Shown one piece after another: positions 16,582 to 24,243 of a stretch of 64,000 nt of DNA. Every line of letters starts with the position of its first letter. Within the stretch, counting starts at the first letter, position 1. Source of the DNA: Modestobacter sp. VKM Ac-2977 (GTDB taxonomy: Bacteria; Actinomycetota; Actinomycetes; Mycobacteriales; Geodermatophilaceae). Where the stretch lies: NCBI RefSeq assembly GCF_026968045.1, contig NZ_JAPVBQ010000003.1:652060-716059 (forward strand), read 5' to 3'. The notes beneath the pieces were generated by a model, which saw only the letters and a list, made by a program, of their open reading frames with translations, was not told where the DNA came from and did no database searches. Made by a program: the position numbers and the translations under genes.

Positions 16582-16809
16582 TCAGCTGCCGTGCTGGCAG
16601 GCCGGGCAGAGCCCGGTGTCGTCCGGCACGTCCTCCACCGGCACCACCTGGACGTACGCGCCGCACAGTGCCGGCACGTCCTCGTGCGACTCCAGCGCCG
16701 GACGTCCGACGGTCGCGTCGACCGCGTGCAGCGGCCCGGCCAGCTTCTCGCCCACCGGGTCCTCTGCCGTGCGCCGGGCCCGCCCGATCACGTTCGCCAT
16801 GTCCTCCAC
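16582..16809 (-). CDS. Small zinc-ribbon-like protein
   Basis: Protein of 75 residues. The C-terminal half has one Cys in ALCGAYVQVVPVED and a CPAC motif at the end (TGLCPACQHGS), which could form a partial zinc site. The start is GTG 16809 or ATG 16800; the GTG has the better spaced GAGG upstream. It lies 35 bp upstream of the exonuclease/polymerase gene on the same strand, so the two may be cotranscribed. Function unknown. Confidence 0.5.
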   Translation of the reverse strand: MEDMANVIGRARRTAEDPVGEKLAGPLHAVDATVGRPALESHEDVPALCGAYVQVVPVEDVPDDTGLCPACQHGS

Positions 16810-16932
16810 TCTCCCTCACCTCCGACGGGCGGGCTCGCCCGGCGCATGGGACGGACCGGTCCCGGGCAGGGACCGGGAGCGTCCCAGTCCCGGACGCCGC
16901 ACCGCCGCACCGCCGCACGCCAGGAGAACCGG

Positions 16933-17643
16933 ATGTCCCGATCGATCGCCGACCAGACCGTCGAGGAGCTCGGCGGGCCGGGTAGCGTGTTCTCCCGCCA
17001 GCGGGACGACCACGCGCAGCTGGACCGGCTGCTGCACGAGCTCGACGGCGCCACCGGCACCGACCAGGAGCGGGTGCTGCGCCGGATAGACCGGCTGGTG
17101 TTCAGCCACGCCTTCGCCGAGGAGACCGTGCTCTGGCCGGTGATCCGGCGGGTGCTGCCCGATGGCGACGCGCTGACCCGCCAGGTAGAGGAGGAGCACC
17201 AGGAGGTCAACGAGCTGGTCAGCGAGCTGGAGACCCTCCCGCGCGACGACCCGCGCCGGGCCGCGGCGCTCTCCCGCCTCGTGGAGGTGCTGCGCGAGGA
17301 CGTCCGGGACGAGGAGGACGTGCTGTTCCCCCGCCTGCAGGAGGCCCTGGACGCCGACGCGCTGCGCCGGCTGGGCCGCCAGTGGCAGCTGGCCCGGCTC
17401 GTCTCACCGACCCGGCCGCACCCGACGGTGTCCCGTCGTCCGCCGGGCAACGCCCTGTCCGGGCTGCCGCTGACCGTGCTCGACCGCACCCGCGACCTGG
17501 TCGACGCGGGCGTGCAGCACGCCCCGACCCGGATCGCCCCCGCCGGCCAGGCGCTCAGCCGCGGGCTGGCCACGGTCGCCGGCTGGGTGGAGCGGGTGCC
17601 GCCGGCCCGCCGCGGCGACGACGGGCAGTCGACCAGCCGATGA
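16933..17643 (+). CDS. Hemerythrin HHE domain protein
   Basis: Protein of 236 residues. The four-helix HHE cation-binding domain (about 15-150) shows the expected metal ligands: DDHAQL, FSHAFAEETVLWP, EEHQEV and EDVRDEEDVLFP. The C-terminal ~80 residues are Pro/Arg-rich and non-conserved. Such proteins bind a di-iron centre and are linked to oxygen, nitric oxide or redox responses. ATG 16933 follows CAGGAGA at the right distance. It is divergent from the zinc-ribbon gene and monocistronic. Confidence 0.8.
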   Translation: MSRSIADQTVEELGGPGSVFSRQRDDHAQLDRLLHELDGATGTDQERVLRRIDRLVFSHAFAEETVLWPVIRRVLPDGDALTRQVEEEHQEVNELVSELETLPRDDPRRAAALSRLVEVLREDVRDEEDVLFPRLQEALDADALRRLGRQWQLARLVSPTRPHPTVSRRPPGNALSGLPLTVLDRTRDLVDAGVQHAPTRIAPAGQALSRGLATVAGWVERVPPARRGDDGQSTSR

Positions 17644-17720
17644 GAGACGTCGCCGGCCACGTGGTCTGATCGCAGGGACACGGCCGGCACCGCCGCCGGC
17701 CGACGACGCGAGGGAGTCGC

Positions 17721-18470
17721 ATGTCCGGCAGCTCAGGCGAGGTCCAGCTCGAGGTCACCGACGGCGTCGCCGTCGTCACGCTCAACGCCCCGGAACGCCG
17801 CAACGCGCTCACCCCCGCGATGGCGGCCGAGTTGATCGCGACCTTCGACGAGGTCGACGGCCGGGACGACGTGGGCGCGCTCGTGGTGCAGGCGGTCGGG
17901 AAGTCGTTCTGCGCCGGCGGGGACGTGCAGACCCTGACCGACGCCGGCCGCGACCCGGCGGCGCCCGAGGCCTACGCCGGGATGGGGGCCATCTACGACT
18001 CCTTCTACCGGCTCGGCCAGGTCCGGGTGCCGACGATCGCCGCCGTCCGCGGCTCGGCGGTGGGCGCCGGGATGAACATGCTGCTCGCCGCCGACCTGCG
18101 GATCGTCGCCCGGGACGCCCGGCTGATCTGCGGCTTCCTCAAGCGCGGCATCCACCCCGGCGGCGGGCACTTCGTGCTGCTCTCCCGGCTGATCGGGCGC
18201 GAGGCGGCTGCCGCGATGGCACTGTTCGGCGAGGAGCTCGACGGCGAGGCCGCGGTGCGGCTCGGGCTGGCCTGGGAGACCCACGACGACGACGCCGTCG
18301 AGGGCCGTGCCCGGGAGCTCGCCGCCCGGGTGGCCCGGGACCCGGCCCTGGCCCGGCTGGCGGTCGGCAACTTCCGCAAGGAGACCGGCCCGCCCGGGGT
18401 CAGCTGGGAGATCGCCACCCAGTTCGAGCGGCCCGCCCAGATGTGGTCGATGCGCCGGCCGACCGACTGA
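17721..18470 (+). CDS. Enoyl-CoA hydratase/isomerase family protein
   Basis: Crotonase-fold enzyme of 249 residues. It has the N-terminal VAVVTLNAPERRNALTP, the first oxyanion-hole segment VQAVGKSFCAGGDV and the second, AAVRGSAVGAGMNMLLAADLRI. The usual catalytic Glu of hydratases is not clear in GFLKRGIHPGGGHFVL, which fits an isomerase or other crotonase better than a housekeeping hydratase. The substrate is unknown. It follows AGGGAG at 17710 and ends against a 40-bp palindrome. Confidence 0.8.
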   Translation: MSGSSGEVQLEVTDGVAVVTLNAPERRNALTPAMAAELIATFDEVDGRDDVGALVVQAVGKSFCAGGDVQTLTDAGRDPAAPEAYAGMGAIYDSFYRLGQVRVPTIAAVRGSAVGAGMNMLLAADLRIVARDARLICGFLKRGIHPGGGHFVLLSRLIGREAAAAMALFGEELDGEAAVRLGLAWETHDDDAVEGRARELAARVARDPALARLAVGNFRKETGPPGVSWEIATQFERPAQMWSMRRPTD

Positions 18471-18476
18471 ACACAA

Positions 18477-18516
18477 CACGACGGCCCCCGGTCCAGCTGG
18501 ACCGGGGGCCGTCGTG
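18477..18516. terminator. Perfect 40-bp palindrome, bidirectional terminator
   Basis: CACGACGGCCCCCGGTCCAG is followed directly by its exact reverse complement, ending at 18516. It lies between the convergent enoyl-CoA hydratase and YihY genes and can form a stem of about 18 bp with a small loop on either strand. Confidence 0.8.
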
Positions 18517-18533
18517 GGTGTGCAGGGGGTCGA

Positions 18534-19574
18534 TCAGGTGGTCTGCTGACGCTTCGGCTCGTCCCGGGCGTCCAGCTGGATCTCCTTCTCCGCGCGCGGC
18601 ACGCCGGCCTTCAGCTCCTTGCTCCGCTCCATCTCGGCGTCGAACTCGATGCCGAACAGCAGGGCGAGGTTGATCAGCCAGAACCAGATCAGGAAGATCA
18701 CCACGCCGGCCAGCGCCCCGTAGGTGGCGTTGTAGCTGCCGAAGTTCGCCACGTAGAAGGCGAACAGCGCGGAGGCGACGACCGCCACCAGGATGGCCAC
18801 GCCGGCACCGGGGCTGATGAACTTGAAGCCGCGGAGCTCGGCGTTCGGGGTGGCGTAGTAGAGGACGGCGATCATCAGTGCCAGCAGCACCAGGATGACC
18901 GGCCACTTCACCCAGGTCCACACGGTCAGCACCGTCTCGCCGAGGCCCAGGGCCTGACCGATGGCGTCGACGACCGGGCCGCTGAGCACCAGCATCGCCA
19001 GGATGAGTGCGGCGAACAGGATGCCGATCAGCGTGACCAGCAGCTGCAGCGGCTTGAGCTTCCAGATCTTGCGGCCCTCGCGGGTCTCGTAGACCACGTT
19101 GGCCGCCCGGGTGAAGGCGCCGACGTAGCCCGACGCCGTCCAGATGGCGCCCAGGAGACCGAGGACCAGGCCGAAGCCGGCTGCAGTGGGGCTGCCGGCG
19201 ATCTGGTCGATGACCGGGTTCAGTGTGGTCGCCGCCTGCTCGGGCACGACCTCGGTGAGCGCGTCGGTGAGCTGCTGCGGGTCGGTCAGCAGGCCGATGA
19301 TCGACGCCAGTGCGGTCAGCGCGGGGAAGAGGGCCAGCACGCCGTAGTAGGTCAGCGTGGCCGCCCAGTCGGTCAGCCCGTCCTCGCTGAACTCCTTGGC
19401 CGTGCGCTTCAGCGTCCCGCCGGCGCTCGCGTCGGTGTCTGCGCCGGTGGGCGCGAAGTCCGCCCGCTCGTGCGTGATGTTGTCGTCGCCGGGAGCGATG
19501 TCTCGCTCCCGGCTGTCCTGCGCAGTGTCACTGCGCGCCCCCTCACGGGGGTCGCGCGCACTGGCTCCGGCCAT
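18534..19574 (-). CDS. YihY/BrkB-family inner membrane protein
   Basis: Protein of 346 residues with about six transmembrane helices. The family core is present: TDWAATLTYYGVLALFPALTALASI, then LGLLGAIWTASGYVGAFTRAANVVYE and the final helix pair ending GVVIFLIWFWLINLALLFGIEFDAE. The soluble N-terminus (1-60) is charged and the C-terminus is basic. ATG 19574 is chosen because GGAGG lies 7 bp upstream. Once annotated as ribonuclease BN; no nuclease role is supported. Function unknown. Confidence 0.82.
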   Translation of the reverse strand: MAGASARDPREGARSDTAQDSRERDIAPGDDNITHERADFAPTGADTDASAGGTLKRTAKEFSEDGLTDWAATLTYYGVLALFPALTALASIIGLLTDPQQLTDALTEVVPEQAATTLNPVIDQIAGSPTAAGFGLVLGLLGAIWTASGYVGAFTRAANVVYETREGRKIWKLKPLQLLVTLIGILFAALILAMLVLSGPVVDAIGQALGLGETVLTVWTWVKWPVILVLLALMIAVLYYATPNAELRGFKFISPGAGVAILVAVVASALFAFYVANFGSYNATYGALAGVVIFLIWFWLINLALLFGIEFDAEMERSKELKAGVPRAEKEIQLDARDEPKRQQTT

Positions 19575-19873
19575 TCGTGGCCTCCGGGGGTGTGGCGCCG
19601 TCATTGTCGAGCGGTGGGTGCCCCGCCCCGGCCCCCGGCACTCCTCGTGCGGGAGAGAATCCGACACCGGGCGGTCCCGGGTGGTGCGAGGGTCGGGGCG
19701 ACCCCGACGTGCCTGGTCGCCCGCCCAGGACGGGTGCGAGGAGCGTCACAACTCGTTTGGGTGAATTCCGGGTGACCAGGGGTTCGCCGCGCCCCGGGCC
19801 GGGCAGTGGACGCCGGACGGAAGTCGCCGGGCGCGTCCCGGCGAGCCCCGAAGAGAAGCATGGAGAGCGACAG

Positions 19874-20053
19874 ATGGTGTTCTGGCCGGCGCTGACCCTG
19901 ATCGGGTTCCTGGTCCTGACGGCCCTGGTCATCGCGATGGGCACGCAGTCCACCGCGCGGTACGAGGCGGAGAAGCGCGCAACATCAGGTCCGCGCGCGC
20001 GGCACACGGCGGCGGACAACCGCTCGACGGTCCCCGCGAACGCCGTCTCCTGA
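19874..20053 (+). CDS. Small membrane protein paralogous to the N-terminus of the 12342 gene
   Basis: Protein of 59 residues. The single helix (MVFWPALTLIGFLVLTALVIAM) is followed by TQSTARYEAEKRA and a short basic tail. The pattern WPxxxxxGFxVLxALVxAxxxxSTAxYExE is shared with the protein starting at 12342, which carries an extra 250-residue domain. ATG 19874 follows GGAGAGCG. Function is unknown; the shared segment may be a membrane-targeting module. Confidence 0.6.
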   Translation: MVFWPALTLIGFLVLTALVIAMGTQSTARYEAEKRATSGPRARHTAADNRSTVPANAVS

Positions 20054-20090
20054 CCTCCCCGGCGCCCACCGGCGCCGCTGCACTGCCCCA

Positions 20091-20123
20091 CGACGGCGGT
20101 CCTCCTCCGGAGGGCCGCCGTCG
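20091..20123. terminator. Strong convergent terminator
   Basis: Stem CGACGGCGG/CCGCCGTCG extended by a T-G pair and CCTCC/GGAGG gives about 15 paired positions with a 3-nt loop. It lies between the small membrane protein gene and the acyl-CoA dehydrogenase gene, which converge. Confidence 0.75.
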
Positions 20124-20129
20124 CCGCGT

Positions 20130-21923
20130 TCAGAACCAGTCGCTGCGCATCTCCAGCACCGTGGTGTCCAGCGAGGCCAGCAGGGCCAGCTGCGGGCCCA
20201 CCTTGGGCAGCTCCCAGTGCTGGAAGTAGCGCGCGGCCTGGCGCTTGCCGGTGTAGAAGTCGCCGTCGCGGCCCTCGGTGGCCAGTGCCTGCTCCAGCCA
20301 CAGCCAGCCGACGACGACGTGGCCGGCCGCCTCCAGGTAGACGCTGGCGTTGGCCAGCGCCACCTGCGGGTCGCCCTGGCCCCACAGGGTCGCGGTGACC
20401 GCCCCGAGCTGCTGCACCAGGCCGTCGAGCTGCTCGCCCAGGTCGGCCCACTGCGTGCCGGCCGCCCGGGCGGTGGTCGCCGCGATCGTCTCGCCCAGCA
20501 GGCTCAGGCCCGCCCCGCCGGACATGACGACCTTGCGCCCCAACAGGTCCAGCGCCTGCACGCCGTGGGTGCCCTCGTGGATGGGGTTGAGCCGGTTGTC
20601 CCGGTAGAACTGCTCGACCGGGTAGTCGCGGGTGTACCCGTAACCGCCGTGCACCTGGATGGCCAGGTCGTCGGCGGCCAGGCACCACTGCGAGGGCCAG
20701 CTCTTGGCGATCGGGGTCAGCATCTCCAGCAACAGGTGCGCCCGCTGCCGTTCGGCCTCGTCCTCGGCGGTGCGCTCCTCGTCTACCAGCCGCGCGCAGT
20801 ACAGGCCCAGGGCGAGCCCGCCCTCGACGTAGGACTTGCCGGCCAGCAACATCCGCCGCACGTCCGGGTGCTCGATGATCGGGACCGGCGGCGTCGCGGG
20901 GTCCTTGCCGGTCAGCGGCCGGCCCTGGGTGCGGTCTCGGGCGTAGTCGAGGGCGTGCAGGTACCCGGTGTAGCCCAGGCCGGTGGCGCCCATCCCGACG
21001 CCGATCCGCGCCTCGTTCATCATGTGGAACATGTAGGTCAGCCCACGGTGCTGCTCGCCGACCAGGAAGCCGACGGCGCCGGGCTGCCCGCCGGGGGTGT
21101 GCACGCCCTCCCCGAAGTTCAGCAGGGTGTTCGTCGTGCCGCGGTAGCCCATCTTGTGGTTCAGGCCGGCCAGCACGACGTCGTTCCGCTCGCCGAGCGA
21201 CCCGTCCTCGCGGACCAGGAACTTGGGCACGATGAACAGCGAGATGCCCTTCACCCCGGCCGGGCCCCCGGGCGCCTTGGCCAGCACCAGGTGGACGATG
21301 TTCTCGGTCAACTCGTGGTCGCCGGCCGAGATCCACATCTTGTTGCCGGTCAGCCGGTAGCTGCCGTCGTCCTGCGGCACGGCGCGGGTGGTGATGTCGG
21401 CCAGCGACGACCCGGCCTGCGGCTCCGACAGCGCCATCGTGCCGAACCAGCGACCCTCGGCCATCGGCGGGACGTAGGTCTGCACCTGCTCCGGGGTGGC
21501 GTGGGCGACCAGCAGGTTCGCGTTGGCCATCGTCAGGAACGGGTAGGCCGAGGTGCCGATGTTGGCCGCCTGGAACCACACGTGCACCGCCTGGTTCACC
21601 ACCGCCGGCAACTGCAGCCCGCCGAGCTCCTCGGGCAGTGCCGCGGCGGTCATCCCCGCCTCGGCGAAGACCCGCAGCGCCGCCGCCACCTCCGGGATCA
21701 GCACCACCTTGCCGTCGACGACGTGCGGCTCGTTCTCGTCGGCCTTGCGGTTGTGCGGGGCGAACTGCTCGGTGGCGATCTGCTCGGCCAGCTCCAGGAC
21801 GGCGTCGAACGTCTCCCGCGAGTGCTCCGCGTACCGCTCCCGCTTGGTCAGGGTCTCGACCTGCAGCCACTCGTGCAGCAGGAACTCGAGGTCACGGGGG
21901 GACAGGACGAGCGACGAGCGCAC
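20130..21923 (-). CDS. Acyl-CoA dehydrogenase (long ~600-aa type)
   Basis: FAD-dependent flavoprotein of 597 residues. It has an N-terminal alpha domain with an extra ~70 residues, a middle beta domain (FGTMALSEPQAGSSLADI; GNKMWISAGDHEL) and a C-terminal helical domain with VHGGYGYTRDYPVEQFYRD and IHEGTHGVQALDLLGRK, where the catalytic base lies. The C-terminal extension (about 470-597) matches the DmdC/AidB-like long class. Role: alpha,beta-dehydrogenation of an acyl-CoA, possibly in catabolism of a branched or sulfur-containing acid. It is divergent from the gene at 22096. Confidence 0.85.
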   Translation of the reverse strand: MRSSLVLSPRDLEFLLHEWLQVETLTKRERYAEHSRETFDAVLELAEQIATEQFAPHNRKADENEPHVVDGKVVLIPEVAAALRVFAEAGMTAAALPEELGGLQLPAVVNQAVHVWFQAANIGTSAYPFLTMANANLLVAHATPEQVQTYVPPMAEGRWFGTMALSEPQAGSSLADITTRAVPQDDGSYRLTGNKMWISAGDHELTENIVHLVLAKAPGGPAGVKGISLFIVPKFLVREDGSLGERNDVVLAGLNHKMGYRGTTNTLLNFGEGVHTPGGQPGAVGFLVGEQHRGLTYMFHMMNEARIGVGMGATGLGYTGYLHALDYARDRTQGRPLTGKDPATPPVPIIEHPDVRRMLLAGKSYVEGGLALGLYCARLVDEERTAEDEAERQRAHLLLEMLTPIAKSWPSQWCLAADDLAIQVHGGYGYTRDYPVEQFYRDNRLNPIHEGTHGVQALDLLGRKVVMSGGAGLSLLGETIAATTARAAGTQWADLGEQLDGLVQQLGAVTATLWGQGDPQVALANASVYLEAAGHVVVGWLWLEQALATEGRDGDFYTGKRQAARYFQHWELPKVGPQLALLASLDTTVLEMRSDWF

Positions 21924-22060
21924 GGGAGCTCCTTGACGACGGCGGTGTCGGCGGGGCGGACGGCCGGCCCCCTGTCAGGTTAAGCGCCCGGTGGTGGTCA
22001 TCGGCGGTGCTCGGCGACCAGCGTCAGACGGTCGGCGTGCAGCGTGTCGCACTGTCCGGG

Positions 22061-22086
22061 GTTGGTCGCCCGGCCGGCCCGGGTAG
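22061..22086 (+). promoter_or_regulatory. Candidate SigB/SigF-type promoter
   Basis: GTTG, a 16-bp spacer and GGGTAG end 9 bp before the ATG at 22096. The near-leaderless geometry is the same as at 9063. It would drive the hypothetical gene and the coupled dehydrogenase. Motif match only. Confidence 0.45.
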
Positions 22087-22095
22087 GGGCGCGGC

Positions 22096-22566
22096 ATGCC
22101 CCTACCGAAGATCCTGGCTCGTGCCGCCGGGCTGGCCACCGAGGCCGGCAGCGGTGCACTCCAGCAGCTCCAGCACCTCCGGCTCCCCGGCGTCGGTCAG
22201 TCGTCGGTCACCGACGACCCGGACACCGCCGCCCGGCGCTGGCGGGCCGTCACCGTGCTCGCCGACCTCGAGCAGCTGCGCGCGGAGACGCCGGAACCGC
22301 TGGCGCGGTTCGGCGACCGGCTCGAGGTCCGGGTGACCCCGGCCCCGGGTGGTCGTGGCGCCGAGCTGGCCGCTCGATTCCGCTCGCCGGTCACCGAGGA
22401 GGAGCTGGGCGAACTGCGCTCGGCGCTGCGGGAGGCCAAGCAGCGGATCGAGACCGGCGAGGTGCTCCGGAACGAGCCGCAGCCGCACGGTCACCGCAAG
22501 CAGACCCCGCAGGGCGAGGCCCTCGACGGGATGGTCGAGCGAGCACCGAAGGAGGGCGTGCTGTGA
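22096..22566 (+). CDS. Hypothetical protein coupled to dehydrogenase
   Basis: Protein of 156 residues, soluble and charged, rich in Glu, Arg and Ala with likely helices (RWRAVTVLADLEQLRAE; EEELGELRSALREAKQRIE). No membrane segment or known motif is seen. It starts at ATG 22096, nearly leaderless behind a stress-type promoter candidate. Its stop overlaps the GTG of the dehydrogenase (GTGCTGTGA region), so the two are translationally coupled. It may be a stress-induced protein; function unknown. Confidence 0.6.
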   Translation: MPLPKILARAAGLATEAGSGALQQLQHLRLPGVGQSSVTDDPDTAARRWRAVTVLADLEQLRAETPEPLARFGDRLEVRVTPAPGGRGAELAARFRSPVTEEELGELRSALREAKQRIETGEVLRNEPQPHGHRKQTPQGEALDGMVERAPKEGVL

Positions 22567-23738
22567 AGGCCGCGACCTGGACCGGCGTGAACGAGGTCTC
22601 CGTCGAGGAGGTCCCCGAGCCGCAGCTGCTCAACGACCACGACGTGATCCTGAAGGTGAAGCAGTCGGTCACCTGCGGGTCGGACCTGCACCTGCTGGGC
22701 GGCTACATCCCCTTCATGCGGGCCGGCGACGTGCTGGGCCACGAGTTCATCGGCGAGATCGTCGAGGCGGGGCCCGCCGTGCGGCACCGCAAGGTCGGCG
22801 ACCGCGTCGTCGGCGCCCCGTTCGCCGCGTGCGGGAACTGCTGGTACTGCAAGCAGGAGCAGTACTCGCTCTGCGACAACGGCAACGCGAACCCCGGGAT
22901 CACCGAGGGCCTGTGGGGGCAGAGCCCCGGCGGCTGCCTCGGCTACTCCCACGCCATGGGCGGCTACGCCGGCAGTCACGCGGAGTACATCCGCGTGCCC
23001 TACGCCGACGTCGGCACCTTCGTCGTCCCCGAGGGCATCTCCGACACCCGGGCGCTGTTCGCCTCCGACGCGGCCTCGACCGGCTGGATGGGCGCCGACC
23101 TGGCCGGCACGAAGCCCGGCGACGTCGTGGCCGTGTGGGGCGCCGGCGGCGTCGGCCAGATGGCGGCCCGGGCCGCGATGCTGCTCGGCGCGGAGCAGGT
23201 GGTCGTCGTCGACCGCCTCCCCGAGCGGCTCCAGCAGGTGCGGGAGCACGTGGGCGCCGAGACGATCGACTACTCGAGCACCGACGTCCTCGCCGAGCTG
23301 CGCGAGCGGACCGGTGGCCGCGGGCCCGACGTCTGCATCGAGGCGGTCGGCATGGAGGCGCACAGCTCCGGCGCCGCAGGGGTCTACGACCAGGTCAAGC
23401 AGCAGCTGCGGCTGCAGACCGACCGGCCCACCGCCCTCCGGGAGGCGGTCATGGCCTGCCGCAAGGGCGGGAGCATCTTCACCCTCGGGGTCTTCGCCGC
23501 GATGGTGGACAAGTTCCCGCTGGGTGCGTTGATGAACAAGGGCATCACCCTGCGCGGGGCACAGGTGCACGCCCAGCGCTACATCCCCGAGCTGCTCGAG
23601 CGGATGGAGCGGGGCGAGCTGACCACCGAGCACCTGGCCACCCACGTGCTGCCGCTGAGCGAGGCGCCCCGCGGCTACCGGATGTTCAAGGAGAAGGAGG
23701 ACGGCTGCGTGCGCGCCGTCTTCACCCCCGGCAGCTGA
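22563..23738 (+). CDS. Zinc-dependent alcohol dehydrogenase, glutathione-independent formaldehyde dehydrogenase-like
   Basis: MDR-family enzyme of 391 residues. It has catalytic zinc ligands in CGSDLHLLGG and GHEFIGEI, structural zinc site CGNCWYCKQEQYSLC and NAD-binding GAGGVGQMA. The insert GCLGYSHAMGGYAGSHAEYIRVP and the long DQVKQQLRLQTDRPTALREAV segment are like formaldehyde-dismutase/PFDH-type members. It oxidises an aldehyde or alcohol with NAD. GTG 22563 overlaps the upstream stop. Substrate cannot be fixed from sequence; mycothiol-dependent MscR is a different subfamily. Confidence 0.8.
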   Translation: MKAATWTGVNEVSVEEVPEPQLLNDHDVILKVKQSVTCGSDLHLLGGYIPFMRAGDVLGHEFIGEIVEAGPAVRHRKVGDRVVGAPFAACGNCWYCKQEQYSLCDNGNANPGITEGLWGQSPGGCLGYSHAMGGYAGSHAEYIRVPYADVGTFVVPEGISDTRALFASDAASTGWMGADLAGTKPGDVVAVWGAGGVGQMAARAAMLLGAEQVVVVDRLPERLQQVREHVGAETIDYSSTDVLAELRERTGGRGPDVCIEAVGMEAHSSGAAGVYDQVKQQLRLQTDRPTALREAVMACRKGGSIFTLGVFAAMVDKFPLGALMNKGITLRGAQVHAQRYIPELLERMERGELTTEHLATHVLPLSEAPRGYRMFKEKEDGCVRAVFTPGS

Positions 23739-23771
23739 CGCGGCCGTCCCCGGCCGTGTCAGGCTGGGGAC

Positions 23772-23789
23772 GAGCCCGGCACCGGGCTC
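23772..23789. repeat. 18-bp palindrome between dehydrogenase and SMR genes
   Basis: GAGCCCGG-CA-CCGGGCTC is a palindrome with perfect 8-bp arms and a 2-nt centre, flanked on both sides by ACGAG. It is 33 bp after the dehydrogenase stop and 55 bp before the SMR start. It could be an operator or a terminator; there is no T-tract. Confidence 0.5.
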
Positions 23790-23844
23790 CCGGACGAGCG
23801 CGCCGTACCCGGACAGCGACAAGACGGTGCACCAGGAGGCCCCG

Positions 23845-24159
23845 GTGTACTGGCTCGTCCTCGTCCTCTCCGGCGTGCTCGAGGCCGTCTGGGCCACCGC
23901 CCTCGGCCGGTCGGAGGGGTTCAGCCGGCTGGCGCCGACCGTGGTCTTCGCGGTCGGCCTCGCCGGGAGCATGGCCGGACTGGCCTACGCGATGCGCGGC
24001 CTGCCCATCGGCACGGCCTACGCCGTGTGGGTCGGCATCGGCGCGGCGCTGACCGCCGGCTGGGCGATGTGGTCGGGTGACGAGCAGTTCTCCGTCGTCC
24101 GGGTGCTGCTGCTGGCCGGCATCGTCGGCTGCGTCGTGGGGTTGAAGCTCACCCACTGA
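23845..24159 (+). CDS. SMR-family transporter, SugE/Gdx-like (guanidinium exporter class)
   Basis: Protein of 104 residues with four transmembrane helices. The conserved glutamate is in SGVLEAVWATALG. The segments GFSRLAPTVVFAVGL and LPIGTAYAVWVGIGA match SugE/Gdx more than EmrE. Known Gdx proteins exchange guanidinium for protons. GTG 23845 is chosen because AGGAGG (23834-23839) lies 5 bp upstream; a longer start at 23827 would bury that site. It is a single gene, whereas many SMR genes come in pairs. It ends at a strong terminator. Confidence 0.8.
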   Translation: MYWLVLVLSGVLEAVWATALGRSEGFSRLAPTVVFAVGLAGSMAGLAYAMRGLPIGTAYAVWVGIGAALTAGWAMWSGDEQFSVVRVLLLAGIVGCVVGLKLTH

Positions 24160-24180
24160 CCGCGCCCGCTCTGCACGCGT

Positions 24181-24224
24181 TCCGGGCGCTCTGCACGCGC
24201 CGCAGCACGTGCAGAGCGCCCGGA
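24181..24224. terminator. Strong bidirectional terminator
   Basis: A perfect 17-bp inverted repeat, TCCGGGCGCTCTGCACG and its complement, has a 10-nt loop between the convergent SMR and MFS genes. A partial direct copy, GCTCTGCACGCG, also lies just upstream at 24168-24179, as in repeated intergenic elements. Confidence 0.8.
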
Positions 24225-24243
24225 GAGCGCGCAATGCGAGCTG

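Noticed and set aside
19740-19780. Stress promoter GTTT...GGGTGA upstream of the small membrane protein at 19874
   Set aside because: The spacer is only 11 bp, too short for the consensus.
23760-23820. Guanidine-II riboswitch upstream of the SMR gene
   Set aside because: Two ACGA sequences are present, but neither is closed by a convincing stem with a four-base loop. Kept only as a point to test.
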